The notes beneath the pieces are model-generated. The model was given only the letters and a program-made list of their open reading frames with translations, did no database searches and had not been told where the DNA came from. The translations under genes were made by a program, and so were the position numbers. Positions 6,223 to 7,242 of a DNA stretch of 7,242 bases are shown here, one piece after another; positions within the stretch are counted from its first letter, which is position 1, and the number at the start of each line of letters is the position of its first letter. Source of the stretch: JARRJY01 sp050116415 (lineage in GTDB: Bacteria > Pseudomonadota > Gammaproteobacteria > UBA6429 > Thiohalophilaceae); contig JASFOS010000105.1 in assembly GCA_050116415.1 (NCBI GenBank), positions 1 through 7,242 of the forward strand, written 5' to 3'.

Positions 6223-7114
6223 TAATTACCGTTGTGGTTACGTGGCACTGGTTGGTCGCCCCAATGTTGGCAAATCAACCCTGTTGAATCATATCCTTGG
6301 TCAGAAACTGAGTATTACTTCACGTAAACCGCAAACGACGCGACACCGTTTGCTGGGTATTAAAACCACTGATAGCTCGCAGATCATCTATGTCGATACC
6401 CCCGGCATTCACCAAAAAGCAGGCAAGGCTATCAATCGTTACATGAATCGTGCTGCAACCAGTACTCTCGATGATGTCCATGCCATTGTATTTATCATCG
6501 AAGCATTGAAATGGACAGACGAGGATGAAATGGTGCTGAAACGCATCAAGCAATCCACGGTGCCGGTCGTGCTTGCGGTCAACAAGGTTGATCGGCTTGA
6601 AAACAAGGAAGACTTGTTGCCGTTTCTGCAGCAAATGGCTGAAAAGCATGATTTCAAGGACATTATCCCGATTTCCGCGTTGAAAAACACCAATGTCACC
6701 GAGCTTGAGTCCTTGCTGGAAAGTTTCCTGGATATATCAGAACCTTTCTATCCCGAAGATCAGATTACCGATCGTAGTTCCCGGTTCCTGGCGGCCGAGA
6801 TTGTACGTGAAAAATTAATGCGCACCCTCGGCCAGGAGTTGCCGTACAACATTACCGTCGAAATAGAACAGTTCAAGGAACAGGGTGAACGCCTGGTAAT
6901 TAACGCCCTGATCTGGGTTGAGCGCGAGAACCAGAAAGCTATCGTCATAGGTAAAAAAGGTCAGCAACTTAAAAAAGTCGGCAGCCAGGCCCGCGAAGAT
7001 ATGCAACGCCTGTTCGAGCGCCGTGTTCACCTGGAGTTATGGGTGAAGGTCAAGGAAGGCTGGTCGGATGATGAACGCGCCTTGCAAAGCCTGGGGTACA
7101 CCGACGAGTTGTAA
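6209..7114 (+). CDS. era: GTPase Era, 16S rRNA-binding ribosome assembly factor
   Basis: From the ATG at 6209 this is a 301-residue protein, the same length as E. coli Era. Era binds the 3' end of 16S rRNA and supports 30S maturation and cell-cycle progression. GTPase motifs: G1 G-R-P-N-V-G-K-S (16-23), G2 region K-P-Q-T-T-R-H-R (40-47), G3 D-T-P-G (63-66), G4 N-K-V-D (125-128) and G5 S-A-L (156-158). The C-terminal KH domain (about 200-285) carries P-Y-N-I-T-V-E-I and the I-G-K-K-G-Q loop for RNA binding. An in-frame TTG at 6203 would add two residues, but the ATG is preferred because the GGAAA (6195-6199) lies nine bases before it and only three before the TTG. The gene overlaps rnc by 14 nt in another frame, coupling the RNase III and Era products, both of which act on rRNA. 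Confidence 0.97.
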   Translation: MNKTDNYRCGYVALVGRPNVGKSTLLNHILGQKLSITSRKPQTTRHRLLGIKTTDSSQIIYVDTPGIHQKAGKAINRYMNRAATSTLDDVHAIVFIIEALKWTDEDEMVLKRIKQSTVPVVLAVNKVDRLENKEDLLPFLQQMAEKHDFKDIIPISALKNTNVTELESLLESFLDISEPFYPEDQITDRSSRFLAAEIVREKLMRTLGQELPYNITVEIEQFKEQGERLVINALIWVERENQKAIVIGKKGQQLKKVGSQAREDMQRLFERRVHLELWVKVKEGWSDDERALQSLGYTDEL

Positions 7115-7123
7115 ACCCTGATC

Positions 7124-7242
7124 ATGTCTAAAGTAGAGCTTCAGCATGGCTATGTTTTACATGCCCGGCCTTATCGGGACACCAGCAGCTTGCTGGAGAT
7201 TTTCAGCCGTGATTATGGCCGGCAAAGCCTGGTGGCACGTGG
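7124..7242 (+). CDS. recO: DNA repair protein RecO, N-terminal part; 3' end outside window
   Basis: Only the first 39 codons are present. They read M-S-K-V-E-L-Q-H-G-Y-V-L-H, then R-P-Y-R-D-T-S-S-L-L-E-I-F (codons 16-28), then Y-G-R-Q-S-L-V-A-R-G at the right edge. This is the OB-fold N-terminus of RecO, whose members share the H-x-R-P-Y-R-E-T-S-x-L-L and V-A-R-G pattern. RecO works with RecR to load RecA on SSB-coated single-stranded DNA. The gene follows era by 9 bp in the same frame, separated by the era TAA. No clear Shine-Dalgarno precedes the ATG at 7124, so translation is probably coupled to era. era-recO adjacency matches E. coli and Pseudomonas. The rest of the gene, including the zinc-binding or C-terminal region, cannot be assessed. 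Confidence 0.92.
   Translation, partial: MSKVELQHGYVLHARPYRDTSSLLEIFSRDYGRQSLVAR

Noticed and set aside
1..7242. CRISPR array, insertion sequence, tRNA/rRNA or a novel multi-gene defence system
   Set aside because: No spaced repeats, transposase, RNA gene pattern or unfamiliar gene cluster is visible; nearly all bases belong to a conserved housekeeping and stress cluster.

Overview
This window looks like chromosome from a gammaproteobacterium of medium GC content. It carries a conserved housekeeping and envelope-stress cluster, all on the + strand, in the order rseB (3' end only) - rseC/mucC - mucD (degP/htrA-like) - small glutaredoxin-like gene - lepA - lepB - DUF4845 gene - rnc - era - recO (5' end only). 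The RseB/RseC pair followed by lepA-lepB-rnc-era-recO is typical of gammaproteobacteria. Having mucD between rseC and lepA, and a DUF4845 gene between lepB and rnc, resembles the Pseudomonas-type arrangement (algU-mucA-mucB-mucC-mucD, then lepA-lepB-DUF4845-rnc-era-recO) more than E. coli, where degP lies elsewhere. The sequence alone does not identify the genus.

Positions 1-2454 form the envelope-stress block. It contains the C-terminus of the periplasmic sigma-E regulator RseB, the inner-membrane cysteine protein RseC, a secreted trypsin-fold protease with two PDZ domains (MucD), and a 78-residue CxxC glutaredoxin-like protein whose GTG start overlaps the mucD stop. The genes are packed closely (8, 34 and -1 bp between them) and probably share one transcript, whose sigma factor and anti-sigma genes would lie left of the window.

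Positions 2455-2576 are the longest gap. They hold a perfect 12-bp inverted repeat followed by a weak terminator-like hairpin with a T7 tract, so this is the natural break between the stress block and the housekeeping block.

Positions 2577-7242 form the translation, secretion and RNA block. It contains the ribosomal GTPase LepA (EF4), signal peptidase I, a small single-span membrane protein of family DUF4845, ribonuclease III, the 16S rRNA-binding GTPase Era and the start of the recombination mediator RecO. Several genes overlap (lepA/lepB by 4 nt, DUF4845/rnc by 1 nt, rnc/era by 14 nt), which points to translational coupling. A perfect TATAAT at the 3' end of lepB and a very strong Shine-Dalgarno before the DUF4845 gene suggest possible extra expression of the DUF4845-rnc-era-recO part.

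All full-length genes look intact, with their catalytic motifs present. I found no mobile element, CRISPR array, tRNA, rRNA or clear novel system. The findings are modest: the double hairpin before lepA, the prepilin-like N-terminus of the DUF4845 protein, the coupling of the glutaredoxin-like gene to mucD, and a possible internal promoter.
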